Both the position numbers and the translations under genes were made by a program. Shown piece by piece: positions 1 to 5,420 of a stretch of DNA of 5,420 nucleotides. The notes beneath the pieces were generated by a model. It ran no database searches and was not told the origin of the DNA. It saw only the letters and a list, made by a program, of their open reading frames with translations. The DNA comes from Actinomycetes bacterium (lineage in GTDB: Bacteria; Actinomycetota; Actinomycetes; Propionibacteriales; Propionibacteriaceae). Where the stretch lies: positions 1 to 5,420 of the forward strand of contig WQUE01000132.1 of the NCBI GenBank assembly GCA_009785885.1, in the 5' to 3' direction. Position 1 is the stretch's first letter. Each line of letters opens with the position of its first letter.

Positions 1-574
1 CGATCCACCCCTCACCGCCGCCGGTCGCCGGGTCGAACGTGTAACGTCGGTCGCCCGCGATGCCCGCCAGCACGGCGAGGCTGCGCGCTTCGTCGGCCCC
101 GCCCGTGGGCAGGGCGGCGCAGGGGGCGGTGCTCGCCCCGTCCGCGGCGATCAGGGAGAAGCCGCTCCCGTCGACGGCGGGGGCCTCCGGCGACGCGTCC
201 GAGCGCACCTGGATTCGGATGCCCGTCATGCGCACGGGACCCGGCGTCACGGGCGTCGCCGCCACCGCCGGCACCCACACGGTTTGGGCCAGCTGGACGG
301 TGATCGTCGTCCCCATGAACGCGTCGACCAGGGTTTGGGCGACGAACACGACCCCCATGTCCCCCGGTGGTTGCGGAGCGGACGCGGTCGCGCTCGGACG
401 GCTCGACGTGGCCGCCGGCGCACCCGAGGCGGTCGGCCCGGACAGGACGCCCGGCGAGGCGGCATCGGAGCCGGACGGGCTGGACGCTGGTGCGCCGCGG
501 GCGGTGCACCCGGCCAGGAGCGAGACGAGAAGGAGCACGGGGACGCCGACGCCAGGCAGTGGGGAGTGCATCAT
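1..574 (-). CDS. Secreted lipoprotein, N-terminal part (runs off the left edge)
   Basis: The open frame runs from the tandem ATGs at 574 and 571 to the window edge: 191 codons without a stop. The C-terminus is missing. Residues 1-23 form a lipoprotein signal peptide: a short N-region, a hydrophobic stretch (VPVLLLVSLLAG) and a lipobox L20-A21-G22-C23. The mature protein should be lipidated at Cys23 and anchored on the outer face of the membrane. Residues 24-71 are a low-complexity Ala/Ser/Pro/Thr/Gly linker. From about residue 75 a beta-rich domain follows, with alternating hydrophobic residues (TTITVQLAQTVWV, then MTGIRIQV), a second Cys at 152, and a 'SLAVLAG...YTFDP' strand pair. The layout resembles DUF4352-type immunoglobulin-like lipoproteins, but that is only a fold-level guess and no function can be assigned. 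The start is supported by GGAAG about 8 bases upstream. It is transcribed divergently from the crotonase gene. Overlapping open frames on both strands here are GC shadows. Confidence 0.85.
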   Translation of the reverse strand, partial: MMHSPLPGVGVPVLLLVSLLAGCTARGAPASSPSGSDAASPGVLSGPTASGAPAATSSRPSATASAPQPPGDMGVVFVAQTLVDAFMGTTITVQLAQTVWVPAVAATPVTPGPVRMTGIRIQVRSDASPEAPAVDGSGFSLIAADGASTAPCAALPTGGADEARSLAVLAGIAGDRRYTFDPATGGGEGWI

Positions 575-613
575 CGCTCTCGCTTCCGGACCGGACGGAG
601 TGGGCCCACCGCC

Positions 614-639
614 ATTACACCACGCTCCTGGGGGATACT
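614..639. promoter_or_regulatory. Candidate divergent promoter region
   Basis: The 71 bases between the lipoprotein start (574) and the crotonase start (646) must hold both promoters if neither gene is read from further away. On the minus strand TGTAAT (619-614) matches TATAAT at 5 of 6 positions and would give an RNA starting near 607, leaving a leader of about 33 bases. On the plus strand GATACT (634-639) matches at 4 of 6 and sits 6 bases before the GTG at 646, so that transcript could be leaderless. I see no convincing -35 box for either. The two elements are so close that the polymerases would compete. This is read by eye. Confidence 0.35.
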
Positions 640-645
640 GGGAAC

Positions 646-1425
646 GTGCAACTCGTTCGCCTGGAAACCACGCCCGATGTGGCCACGCTCACCTTGGACA
701 ATCCGTCCACGCGCAACGCCCTGTCCCTGGACATGATGCATCAGGTCACGGCGGCGATCACGCAGGCCGGTGCCACACAGGCCCGCGTCGTCGTCCTGGC
801 CGCGAGCGGCCCGGTGTTCAGCGCCGGCCACCATCTCGGCGAACTCGTCGGGCTGACGCTGCCGCAGGCCACCGCGTTCTTCGAGGCGTGCGTGGCGATG
901 ATCCGGGCCATCCGCGCGATCCCCCAGCCGGTGATCGCCCGGGTCCACGGTCCCGCGGCGGCGGGCGGCTGCCAGCTGGTCGCGAGCTGCGACCTGGCGG
1001 TGGCCGCGTCGTCGGCGACGTTCAGTCTGCCGGGTATCCGGCGCGGCCTGTTCTGCCACACACCGCTGGTTGCGGTGAGCCGGGCCGTCCTGCCCAAGCG
1101 CGCGTTCGAGATGGCCCTCACCGGCGAGGCGATCACCGCCGAGGTGGCCGCCCAGTGGGGCCTCGTGAACCGCTGCGTCCCGGACGACGAGTTGGACGAC
1201 GCCGTCGCGTCGCTCATCCGGCTGCTTGTGGACGAGGGCAGCCCGTACGCCCGCGGCCTGGGCAAACAGACCTTCTACGCCCAGGTGGGCTTGCCCGAGG
1301 CGCAGGCGTACGAACTGGCCGTGCCCATGGTCAGCCTCAACGCCGTGCTTCCCGACGCCCAGGAAGGTTTCGCGGCGTTCGTCGCCAAGCGCGCGCCGCA
1401 CTTCACCATGGGTCCCCATGCCTGA
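646..1425 (+). CDS. Enoyl-CoA hydratase/isomerase (crotonase) family protein, ECHDC3-like, without the classical catalytic glutamates
   Basis: A 259-residue protein of normal crotonase length. The GTG at 646 is chosen because the protein then begins at the usual first strand (VATLTLDNPSTRNALS, residues 12-27). GGGGGA at 630-635 is a possible ribosome site, and leaderless translation is also possible. The CoA/oxyanion-hole region is seen as FSAGHHLGEL (58-67) and AAAGGCQLVASCD (104-116). The second segment, with GLFCHTP (134-140), LGKQTFYAQ (205-213) and the QEGFAAFVAKR tail (239-249), closely resembles human ECHDC3 as I remember it. Classical hydratases use two Glu (rat E144 and E164). Here those positions are Gln110 and Gly130, so ordinary 2-enoyl-CoA hydration is doubtful. 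The family also covers isomerases, hydrolases and decarboxylases, all acting on acyl-CoA thioesters in the cytosol. The stop overlaps the next gene by 8 bases. Family membership is firm, while reaction and substrate are unknown. Confidence 0.92.
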   Translation: MQLVRLETTPDVATLTLDNPSTRNALSLDMMHQVTAAITQAGATQARVVVLAASGPVFSAGHHLGELVGLTLPQATAFFEACVAMIRAIRAIPQPVIARVHGPAAAGGCQLVASCDLAVAASSATFSLPGIRRGLFCHTPLVAVSRAVLPKRAFEMALTGEAITAEVAAQWGLVNRCVPDDELDDAVASLIRLLVDEGSPYARGLGKQTFYAQVGLPEAQAYELAVPMVSLNAVLPDAQEGFAAFVAKRAPHFTMGPHA

Positions 1426-2503
1426 GGCGCCCGAATGGGTCCGCACCCCCGATCCGCCAGGCCGCCGCAACCTCGACACACTCCCCAAGGCGCACCTGCA
1501 CCTGCACTTCACCGGCTCTCTCGACGTGCCCACCCTCACCGACCTGGCGCGACGTGCCGGGCAGCGCCTCCCCGAGCAGCTCCACGACGAGCACGCCCTG
1601 TCCGTGCCCGCGACCGCGCGCGGCTGGTACCGCTTCCAGCGCACGTACGACGCCGCCCGTCACAGCGTCAACTCGGAGCTGGCCCTGCGCACCGTCGTCC
1701 GTCTGGCGGCCGCCCGCGACGCCGCCGAGGGTGCCTGCCGGCTCGAGTTGCAGATCGACCCGACCAGCTATGCGCCGTTCACCGGCGGGCTGGCGGGCGC
1801 GCTGGAAATCGTCCTGGACGAGGCCCGCGCCGCATCCGCCGCGCATGACCTCCAGGTCGCCATCATCGTCGCCGCCTCGCGCATGCGCCATCCGATCGAG
1901 GCACGCACGCTCGCCCGCCTCGCCGCCAAGTACGCCGGCACCGGGCCCGGAGAGGTCGTGGGTTTCGGTTTGTCGAACGATGAATGGGCGGGGGACACCC
2001 CCGAATGGGAGGGTGCCTTCCGCATCGCGGCCAAGGCGGGACTGCGCGCCGTTCCGCACGGCGGCGAGCTGCGCGGCGCCGACCATGTCCGCCAAGTCGC
2101 CCATGCCCTCCACCCGGCCCGGCTGGGGCACGGTGTGCGGGCGACCGAGGACGCGCGTCTCCTCGATCAGCTCGTCCGCACCGGGATCGCCTTCGAGGTG
2201 TGCCCCGCATCGAACGTCCACCTCGGCGTCTACGCCCGCCTCGCCGACGTGCCCCTGCACGCGCTGCTCGCCGCCGGGGCGACGGTCGCCCTCGGGGCGG
2301 ACGACCCGCTGCTGTTCCGGGCGCGCCTGTCCGACCAGTACCGCATCGCGCGGGACGTCCACGGCCTCACCGACGCCGCCCTGGCCGCCCTGGCGGCCGC
2401 CAGCATCCGGGCGTCGTTCGCCCCGGAGGCCGACAAGCGCGTCTGGCTGGCCGCAGTGGACGCCTGGTTGGCCGCCCCGCCGCCCGCACCTCTTGCGCCG
2501 TGA
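1418..2503 (+). CDS. Adenosine deaminase family metal-dependent hydrolase
   Basis: A 361-residue TIM-barrel amidohydrolase of usual length for adenosine deaminases (about 330-370). The zinc-site motif HLHLHFTGSL gives ligands H28 and H30. HGGE (214-217) gives ligand H214 and catalytic E217. RLGHG (235-239) gives catalytic H238, and GADDP (293-297) gives ligand D295 and catalytic D296. Counting the sequence, H214, E217, H238, D295 and D296 fall on the same numbers as in mouse adenosine deaminase. FEVCPASNVHLGV (259-271) is the family's CPxSN segment. The metal and acid-base chemistry is therefore complete, and hydrolytic deamination of a purine or related ring in the cytosol is likely. Two substrate-side positions differ from classical enzymes: the Asp of 'HLDG' is Thr32, and the 'GxDLxGxE' segment reads GFGLSNDE (182-189). 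From memory these changes are typical of an actinobacterial subfamily commonly annotated as adenosine deaminase. The ATG overlaps the upstream stop by 8 bases with no strong ribosome site, which suggests translational coupling. Confidence 0.88.
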   Translation: MPEAPEWVRTPDPPGRRNLDTLPKAHLHLHFTGSLDVPTLTDLARRAGQRLPEQLHDEHALSVPATARGWYRFQRTYDAARHSVNSELALRTVVRLAAARDAAEGACRLELQIDPTSYAPFTGGLAGALEIVLDEARAASAAHDLQVAIIVAASRMRHPIEARTLARLAAKYAGTGPGEVVGFGLSNDEWAGDTPEWEGAFRIAAKAGLRAVPHGGELRGADHVRQVAHALHPARLGHGVRATEDARLLDQLVRTGIAFEVCPASNVHLGVYARLADVPLHALLAAGATVALGADDPLLFRARLSDQYRIARDVHGLTDAALAALAAASIRASFAPEADKRVWLAAVDAWLAAPPPAPLAP

Positions 2504-2516
2504 GCGGACCCCTGCG

Positions 2517-2559
2517 GCGCCGACTGGGCGGAAAGACGCGTGATTGGTCTGGTCGGCGC
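2517..2559 (+). terminator. Candidate stem-loop terminator after the deaminase gene
   Basis: Thirteen bases after the stop codon, GCGCCGAC (2517-2524) pairs perfectly with GTCGGCGC (2552-2559). The pairing can extend inward five more steps, counting G-T wobbles, leaving a loop of about 17 bases. No T-run follows, as is common for actinobacterial terminators, so this could also be chance in GC-rich DNA. Confidence 0.3.
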
Positions 2560-2643
2560 GGCAATCGGGGTCCGGCGCACGCCACCGGGTGATGACAGCC
2601 GACAACGGGTCTCGCAAAAACGCCCACGCGGCGGCGTCCACCA

Positions 2644-2724
2644 TGCTAGGTTGCCGAGTATCGAGGAAGTGGTGCGAACCGCTGGGCCAGGGCCGCCCCT
2701 GCTCCCCCATCACAATCCGATAAT
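2644..2724 (+). promoter_or_regulatory. Two candidate promoters for the acetate transporter gene
   Basis: The 250 bases between 2504 and 2753 hold no gene. Two -10-like elements stand out. The upstream one is an extended -10, TGCTAGGTT (2644-2652), giving a leader of about 95 bases. The downstream one is GATAAT (2719-2724), 5 of 6 to TATAAT, giving a leader of about 23 bases that still contains the ribosome site. Neither has a good -35 at 16-18 bases. The downstream element overlaps the ATCAC/GTGAT repeat, so it would be the regulated one if that repeat is an operator. Confidence 0.35.
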
Positions 2725-2739
2725 CACCCCCGTGATCAC
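2709..2739. repeat. ATCAC/GTGAT repeat cluster, possible operator
   Basis: ATCAC occurs at 2709-2713, 2723-2727 and 2735-2739. The middle copy forms an inverted repeat with GTGAT at 2732-2736 across four C's, and TGATCA (2733-2738) is itself palindromic. The group overlaps the candidate -10 element GATAAT and ends at the ribosome binding site, a usual place for a repressor site. I cannot match it to a named regulator. Confidence 0.3.
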
Positions 2740-2740
2740 A

Positions 2741-2746
2741 AAGGAG
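2741..2746 (+). promoter_or_regulatory. Strong ribosome binding site for the transporter gene
   Basis: AAGGAG lies 7 bases before the ATG at 2754. It is one of the best Shine-Dalgarno matches in the window and fixes the start of the transporter gene. Confidence 0.85.
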
Positions 2747-2753
2747 TGTTGCT

Positions 2754-3305
2754 ATGTCCGCTGCTGAACCAAAGGTCGCCAATGGCGCCCCGCTCGGGCT
2801 CTTGGCCTTCGGCCTGACGACCATGCTGCTCAACATTCATAACGCCGGTTTCTTCGGCTTGTCGGTCACCATCGTCGCCATGGGCTTCGCGATGGGCGGC
2901 CTCGCCCAGATCATCGTCGGCATCATGGAGTTCATCGTGAACAACATGTTCGGCGCCGTCGCGTTCTCCGCGTACGGCCTGTTCTGGTGGTGCCTCGTGA
3001 TCATCTGGTGGAAGCCGCTCGGCGACAAGGCCGCCGGCCTCGACATGGGATGGTTCCTCACCGTGTGGGGCATCTTCTCGCTGGTGATGTTCATCGGCAC
3101 GCTGAAACACGCCCGCTCGCTGCAGGTCGTGTTCGGCACGCTCGTGTTGCTGTTCGCCGCGCTCGCCGTGGCGAACTTCTCCGGCAGCGCGACCGCATTG
3201 CACGTCGCCGGCTGGATCGGCATCATCTGCGCCTCCTCCGCCCTGTACACCTCGTTCGGGACGATCCTCAACCACGAGTACGGCCGCCACATCATCCCGC
3301 TGTAG
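2754..3305 (+). CDS. satP: Acetate/succinate transporter, GPR1/FUN34/SatP (YaaH) family
   Basis: A 183-residue integral membrane protein, close to the 188 residues of E. coli SatP. It should move acetate, and in characterised relatives succinate, across the cytoplasmic membrane in a proton-dependent way. Six hydrophobic segments are visible at about 13-29, 36-57, 67-86, 97-117, 122-141 and 149-170, as in this family. The signature near the N-terminus reads NGAPLGLLAFGLTTMLLNIHN (residues 10-30) where family members usually have NPAPLGL, so the first Pro is replaced by Gly11. Other family blocks are GGLAQIIVGIMEF (48-60), AYGLFWW (73-79), FIGTLKHAR (113-121), HVAGWIGIICASSALY (150-165) and the FGTILNHEYGR tail (168-178). 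The very short hydrophilic N-terminus matches the family. It has its own upstream region and is followed by a hairpin, so it is probably monocistronic. No acetyl-CoA synthetase or acetate kinase gene is in view. Confidence 0.95.
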   Translation: MSAAEPKVANGAPLGLLAFGLTTMLLNIHNAGFFGLSVTIVAMGFAMGGLAQIIVGIMEFIVNNMFGAVAFSAYGLFWWCLVIIWWKPLGDKAAGLDMGWFLTVWGIFSLVMFIGTLKHARSLQVVFGTLVLLFAALAVANFSGSATALHVAGWIGIICASSALYTSFGTILNHEYGRHIIPL

Positions 3306-3343
3306 GCCGACGGGACTGATCACATCGTTCATCAACCGACCGG

Positions 3344-3367
3344 GCCGGCGCTCCCAGGGGCGCCGGC
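3344..3367. terminator. Bidirectional terminator hairpin between convergent genes
   Basis: GCCGGCGC (3344-3351) and GCGCCGGC (3360-3367) form a perfect 8-bp all-GC stem around the 8-base loop TCCCAGGG. It lies 38 bases after the transporter stop and 9 bases beyond the 3' end of the convergent minus-strand gene, so it can serve both. There is no T-run on either side. Confidence 0.65.
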
Positions 3368-3376
3368 TCTGCCGTG

Positions 3377-3793
3377 TCACGACTCACCGAACAGCTCGTC
3401 CAGCCACGCCGAGACGTCGTCCGGGTCGAGCGGATCGACGCCGGGATCCTCGTAGGCGAAATCGAGATCGGTGGCGCCGTCGGTTGCGTCGACCTGCATG
3501 CGCAAGGCCACAGGCTGGGGACCCTCCAGCGCGCGGAGGTCGCCGAACAACCGGATCACCAGGGACGACACCGCCTCGTCCAACTGCACCATCGCCGATG
3601 GCTCGGCGTCGGCCGTCGACCCCGGGGCCGCCACCGGGAACAGCCAGACGCGATCGGGCCCCAGGTCCGCCAAGTCCGCCGGGACGACGACACCCACCTG
3701 GATGCCCCAGTCGTCGCGGTGTTCCAGGCCGGTCTGGACGGCCCGGGCGACGTCGAGAGCGAACAGACCGACGATCTCCGAAGCCTGGCTCAT
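3377..3793 (-). CDS. Small acidic protein of unknown function, coupled to dnaB
   Basis: I do not recognise this 138-residue protein. It is probably cytosolic, with no signal peptide or membrane segment. It is strongly acidic: I count 27 Asp/Glu against 6 Arg, with no Lys and no Cys. The N-terminal part (about 3-24) looks like an amphipathic helix. Strand-like stretches follow at IQVGVVV (31-37), RVWLFPVA (48-55) and VALRMQVDA (95-103). The C-terminus is an Asp-rich tail ending in DDVSAWLDELFGES (125-138). This alternation suggests a small alpha/beta domain with an acidic tail, perhaps for protein binding. A remote link to DUF600/YezG-like proteins crossed my mind but is not supportable. The ATG at 3793 follows the dnaB stop by 10 bases and has GGGAGG 4 bases ahead, almost the same arrangement as dnaB. 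It is very probably co-transcribed with dnaB, which does not prove a replication role. Confidence 0.85.
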   Translation of the reverse strand: MSQASEIVGLFALDVARAVQTGLEHRDDWGIQVGVVVPADLADLGPDRVWLFPVAAPGSTADAEPSAMVQLDEAVSSLVIRLFGDLRALEGPQPVALRMQVDATDGATDLDFAYEDPGVDPLDPDDVSAWLDELFGES

Positions 3794-3803
3794 CGTGCCT
3801 CCC

Positions 3804-5162
3804 TCACTTCTGCATGTCGACGAAACGGCTGTAGTGGCCCTGGAAGGCCGTCGTGATCACGGCCGTCGGCCCGTTGCGGTGCTTGGCGACGATGAAGTCC
3901 GCCTCGCCCGCCCGCGGGCTGTCACGGTCGTAGGCGTCCTCACGGTGCAGCAGGATCACCACGTCCGCGTCCTGCTCCAGCGACCCCGACTCGCGCAGAT
4001 CCGACAGCATCGGCTTCTTGTCCCCGCGCGCCTCGGGCCCCCGGTTCAGCTGGCTCAGCGCGACCACCGGAATGTCCAGCTCCTTCGCCAACAGCTTGAT
4101 CTGGCGGGAGAACTCGGACACCTCCAGCTGGCGGGACTCGACCTTCTTGCCCGAGCTCATCAGCTGCATGTAGTCGATGATCACCAACTTGAGCCCGTAC
4201 CGCTGCTTCAGGCGCCGGGCCTTGGAGCGGATCTCCATCATCGTCAGGTTCGGTGAATCGTCGATGAACAGCGGCGCGCCCTCGATCGCCCCCATCTTCG
4301 CGTTGATCCGGTCCCAGTCGTCGTCGGTCATGTGCCCGTTGCGGATGTGGTTCAGCGACACGGTGGCCTCGGCCGAGAGCAACCGCATCACGATCTCCGT
4401 CTTGGACATCTCCAGGCTGAAGAACGCCGTCGTCAGGTTGTGCCGCACCGAGGCCGACCGGGCGAAGTCGAGCCCCAGCGTCGACTTGCCGAGCGATGGC
4501 CGGGCCGCCACGATCACCATCTGGCCCGGATGCAGGCCGTTGGTGAGTTCGTCCAGGTCGACGAAGCCGGTCGGCACGCCGTTCAGCGCCCCGCCATGAC
4601 TCGCGATCGCCTCCATCTCGTCGAACGTCGGCTCCAGCAGATCGTGCAGCGGCTGGTAGTCCTCGCTCGTCTTGCCCGTGGACACCTCGTACACGGCCTG
4701 CTGGGCGGTGTCGACGATGTCCCGCACATCGCCCTGCCCCTGATACCCCATCTGGGCGATCCGGAGGGACGCCTCGACCAGGCGGCGCAGCACCGCCTTG
4801 TCGGCCACGATCTGCGCGTAGTAGGCCGCGTTGGCCGCGATCCCGACCCCGCCTACCAGGTCGGCCAGATACACCGGCCCGCCGACACGGGCCAACTGGG
4901 CGCGCTTCTCCAGTTCGGACGCGACCGTGATGGCATCGGCCGGTTCCCCGTGTGCGTGTAACTCAAGAATGGTATCGAAAACGATCTCGTTCTTCGGCAG
5001 ATAGAAGTCCCGCCCGTCGACGATGTCGAGGACGTCCGCGATCGCGTCCTTGCTCATCAGCATTGCGCCCAGCACCGCCTGCTCGGCGGCGGTGTCCTGT
5101 GGCGGGAGCCGGTCGGGGGGGACGTCGGCGCGCGGAGCCTCCAACACGAACTCGTCGATCAT
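3804..5162 (-). CDS. dnaB: Replicative DNA helicase DnaB
   Basis: A 452-residue protein of normal DnaB length. This ATP-driven hexameric helicase encircles the lagging-strand template and unwinds DNA 5' to 3' at the replication fork, where it also recruits primase. The N-terminal domain opens with DRLPPQDTAAEQAVLGAML (17-35), the usual family start, and runs to about residue 160. The RecA-like domain follows the linker from GVPTGFVDLDELTNGL (195-210). Walker A is ARPSLGKST (220-228) with K226. The catalytic Glu lies in FSLEMS (E251). Walker B is LVIIDYMQL (326-334) with D330. ALSQLNRGPEAR (368-379) and KHRNGPT (427-433, arginine-finger R429) complete the active site. There is no intein, unlike many mycobacterial DnaB proteins. 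The ATG at 5162 is preferred because it starts just before the conserved N-terminus and has GGGAGG 4 bases upstream. The frame stays open upstream to 5399, but that part is Arg/Gly/Pro-rich and not DnaB-like. Confidence 0.97.
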   Translation of the reverse strand: MIDEFVLEAPRADVPPDRLPPQDTAAEQAVLGAMLMSKDAIADVLDIVDGRDFYLPKNEIVFDTILELHAHGEPADAITVASELEKRAQLARVGGPVYLADLVGGVGIAANAAYYAQIVADKAVLRRLVEASLRIAQMGYQGQGDVRDIVDTAQQAVYEVSTGKTSEDYQPLHDLLEPTFDEMEAIASHGGALNGVPTGFVDLDELTNGLHPGQMVIVAARPSLGKSTLGLDFARSASVRHNLTTAFFSLEMSKTEIVMRLLSAEATVSLNHIRNGHMTDDDWDRINAKMGAIEGAPLFIDDSPNLTMMEIRSKARRLKQRYGLKLVIIDYMQLMSSGKKVESRQLEVSEFSRQIKLLAKELDIPVVALSQLNRGPEARGDKKPMLSDLRESGSLEQDADVVILLHREDAYDRDSPRAGEADFIVAKHRNGPTAVITTAFQGHYSRFVDMQK

Positions 5163-5278
5163 GCGCCCTCCCTCGCACCGTCTCGTACCGCCGGACGGCC
5201 GGCTCGGCCCGGCCACGACACCACTCTGGCGGACGCCACCGACAATTCTCACCCGCCGCCCGCGCCACTCGACGTGCC

Positions 5279-5308
5279 ACGGTAGCGCCCTCCCGGTGGG
5301 TCCTGCAA
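5279..5308 (-). promoter_or_regulatory. Candidate dnaB promoter
   Basis: On the minus strand TTGCAG (5308-5303) and TACCGT (5284-5279) are separated by 18 bases and fit a loose housekeeping-sigma promoter (TTGnnn and TAnnnT). An RNA starting near 5272 would have a leader of about 110 bases. GAGAAT (5250-5245) is a weaker alternative -10. The assignment is by eye. Confidence 0.35.
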
Positions 5309-5314
5309 GGGCCA

Positions 5315-5379
5315 TCGTCCACACCCCCTGTGGACGGGGTGGGTGCCGATGTGGACACGCTCCACACCCTAGTGGACGA
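5315..5379. promoter_or_regulatory. Cluster of five DnaA-box-like motifs upstream of dnaB
   Basis: Against the high-GC actinobacterial DnaA box TTGTCCACA, I read five motifs. They are TCGTCCACA at 5315-5323 (plus, 8/9), CCGTCCACA at 5337-5329 (minus, 7/9), GTGTCCACA at 5358-5350 (minus, 8/9), CGCTCCACA at 5358-5366 (plus, 6/9) and TCGTCCACT at 5379-5371 (minus, 7/9). They are arranged as inverted repeats. CGTCCACA and TGTGGACG (8 bp) flank five C's at 5316-5336. TGTGGA and TCCACA (6 bp) flank five bases at 5350-5366. TCCAC and GTGGA flank six bases at 5361-5376. The cluster ends 6 bases upstream of the candidate dnaB -35 element. DnaA binding is an inference: the repeats could instead be another operator or RNA hairpins. 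No T-run supports a terminator. I see no gene in the rest of 5163-5420. Confidence 0.5.
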
Positions 5380-5420
5380 CGTGTGCCCACGCCGCCCACC
5401 CCCCCAGCACCCCGCTCGTG

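Noticed and set aside
60..2543. An 827-codon plus-strand open frame spanning the lipoprotein, crotonase and deaminase region
   Set aside because: It is out of frame with three recognisable genes, very rich in Arg, Pro, Ser and Thr, and has no known motif. Stop-free alternative frames are expected in such GC-rich DNA.
1403..2836. Long minus-strand open frames opposite the crotonase and deaminase genes (also 571-1644)
   Set aside because: Their composition is Gly/Arg/Val-rich and motif-free, and they run across the intergenic region and into the transporter. They are antisense shadows.
3471..4256. Plus-strand open frames opposite dnaB and the small acidic gene (also 4332-4961)
   Set aside because: They lie antisense to a certain dnaB gene, are His/Arg/Gln-rich, and have no plausible ribosome site or domain.
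3804..5162. Intein inside DnaB
   Set aside because: Actinobacterial dnaB often carries inteins, but Walker A, Walker B and the downstream motifs are continuous here with no insertion.
5316..5336. The 8-bp inverted repeat as a terminator of an upstream gene
   Set aside because: No T-run follows on either strand, no gene end is visible beside it, and similar repeats follow within 40 bases. A protein-binding cluster fits better, although a hairpin role is not excluded.
5163..5399. A 79-residue N-terminal extension of DnaB in the same frame
   Set aside because: The extension is Arg/Gly/Pro-rich and unlike DnaB. The ATG at 5162 has a good ribosome site and gives the normal family length. The extension would also cover the candidate promoter and the repeat cluster.
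5163..5420. Chromosomal replication origin
   Set aside because: The DnaA-box-like cluster is only about 65 bases, no AT-rich unwinding region is visible, and dnaA and dnaN are not in the window. A regulatory site is the more modest reading.

Overview
The window is high-GC DNA with G/C-rich third codon positions. It carries an intein-free replicative helicase gene of actinobacterial type, so the source is most likely an actinomycete. Sequence resemblance, judged from memory, hints at the Propionibacteriales, but this is a weak inference. The content looks chromosomal. I see no transposase, integrase, phage gene, CRISPR array, tRNA or rRNA.

Layout. Positions 1-574 (minus strand) hold the N-terminal 191 codons of a secreted lipoprotein that runs off the left edge. 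A 71-bp divergent promoter region separates it from a plus-strand pair. The first gene is a crotonase-fold protein of the ECHDC3 type (646-1425). It overlaps by 8 bases an adenosine-deaminase-family hydrolase (1418-2503). A 250-bp non-coding stretch with a candidate terminator, two candidate promoters and an operator-like repeat leads to a SatP/YaaH acetate-succinate transporter (2754-3305). A perfect 8-bp-stem hairpin (3344-3367) lies between this gene and the convergent minus-strand unit. That unit is dnaB (5162-3804), followed after 10 bases by a small, very acidic unknown gene (3793-3377). The 258 bases upstream of dnaB hold no gene. They contain a candidate promoter and, just upstream of it, a 65-bp cluster of five DnaA-box-like motifs arranged as inverted repeats.

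How the genes relate. The crotonase-like and deaminase-like genes are probably co-transcribed and translationally coupled, but no shared pathway is obvious. The crotonase lacks both catalytic glutamates. The deaminase keeps all zinc and catalytic residues but has changed substrate-contact positions. The transporter probably stands alone. dnaB and the small gene are very probably one operon with near-identical ribosome binding sites.

I found no clear multi-gene novel system here. The best leads are the DnaA-box-like cluster ahead of dnaB, the uncharacterised acidic partner gene of dnaB, and the odd overlapping crotonase/deaminase pair.
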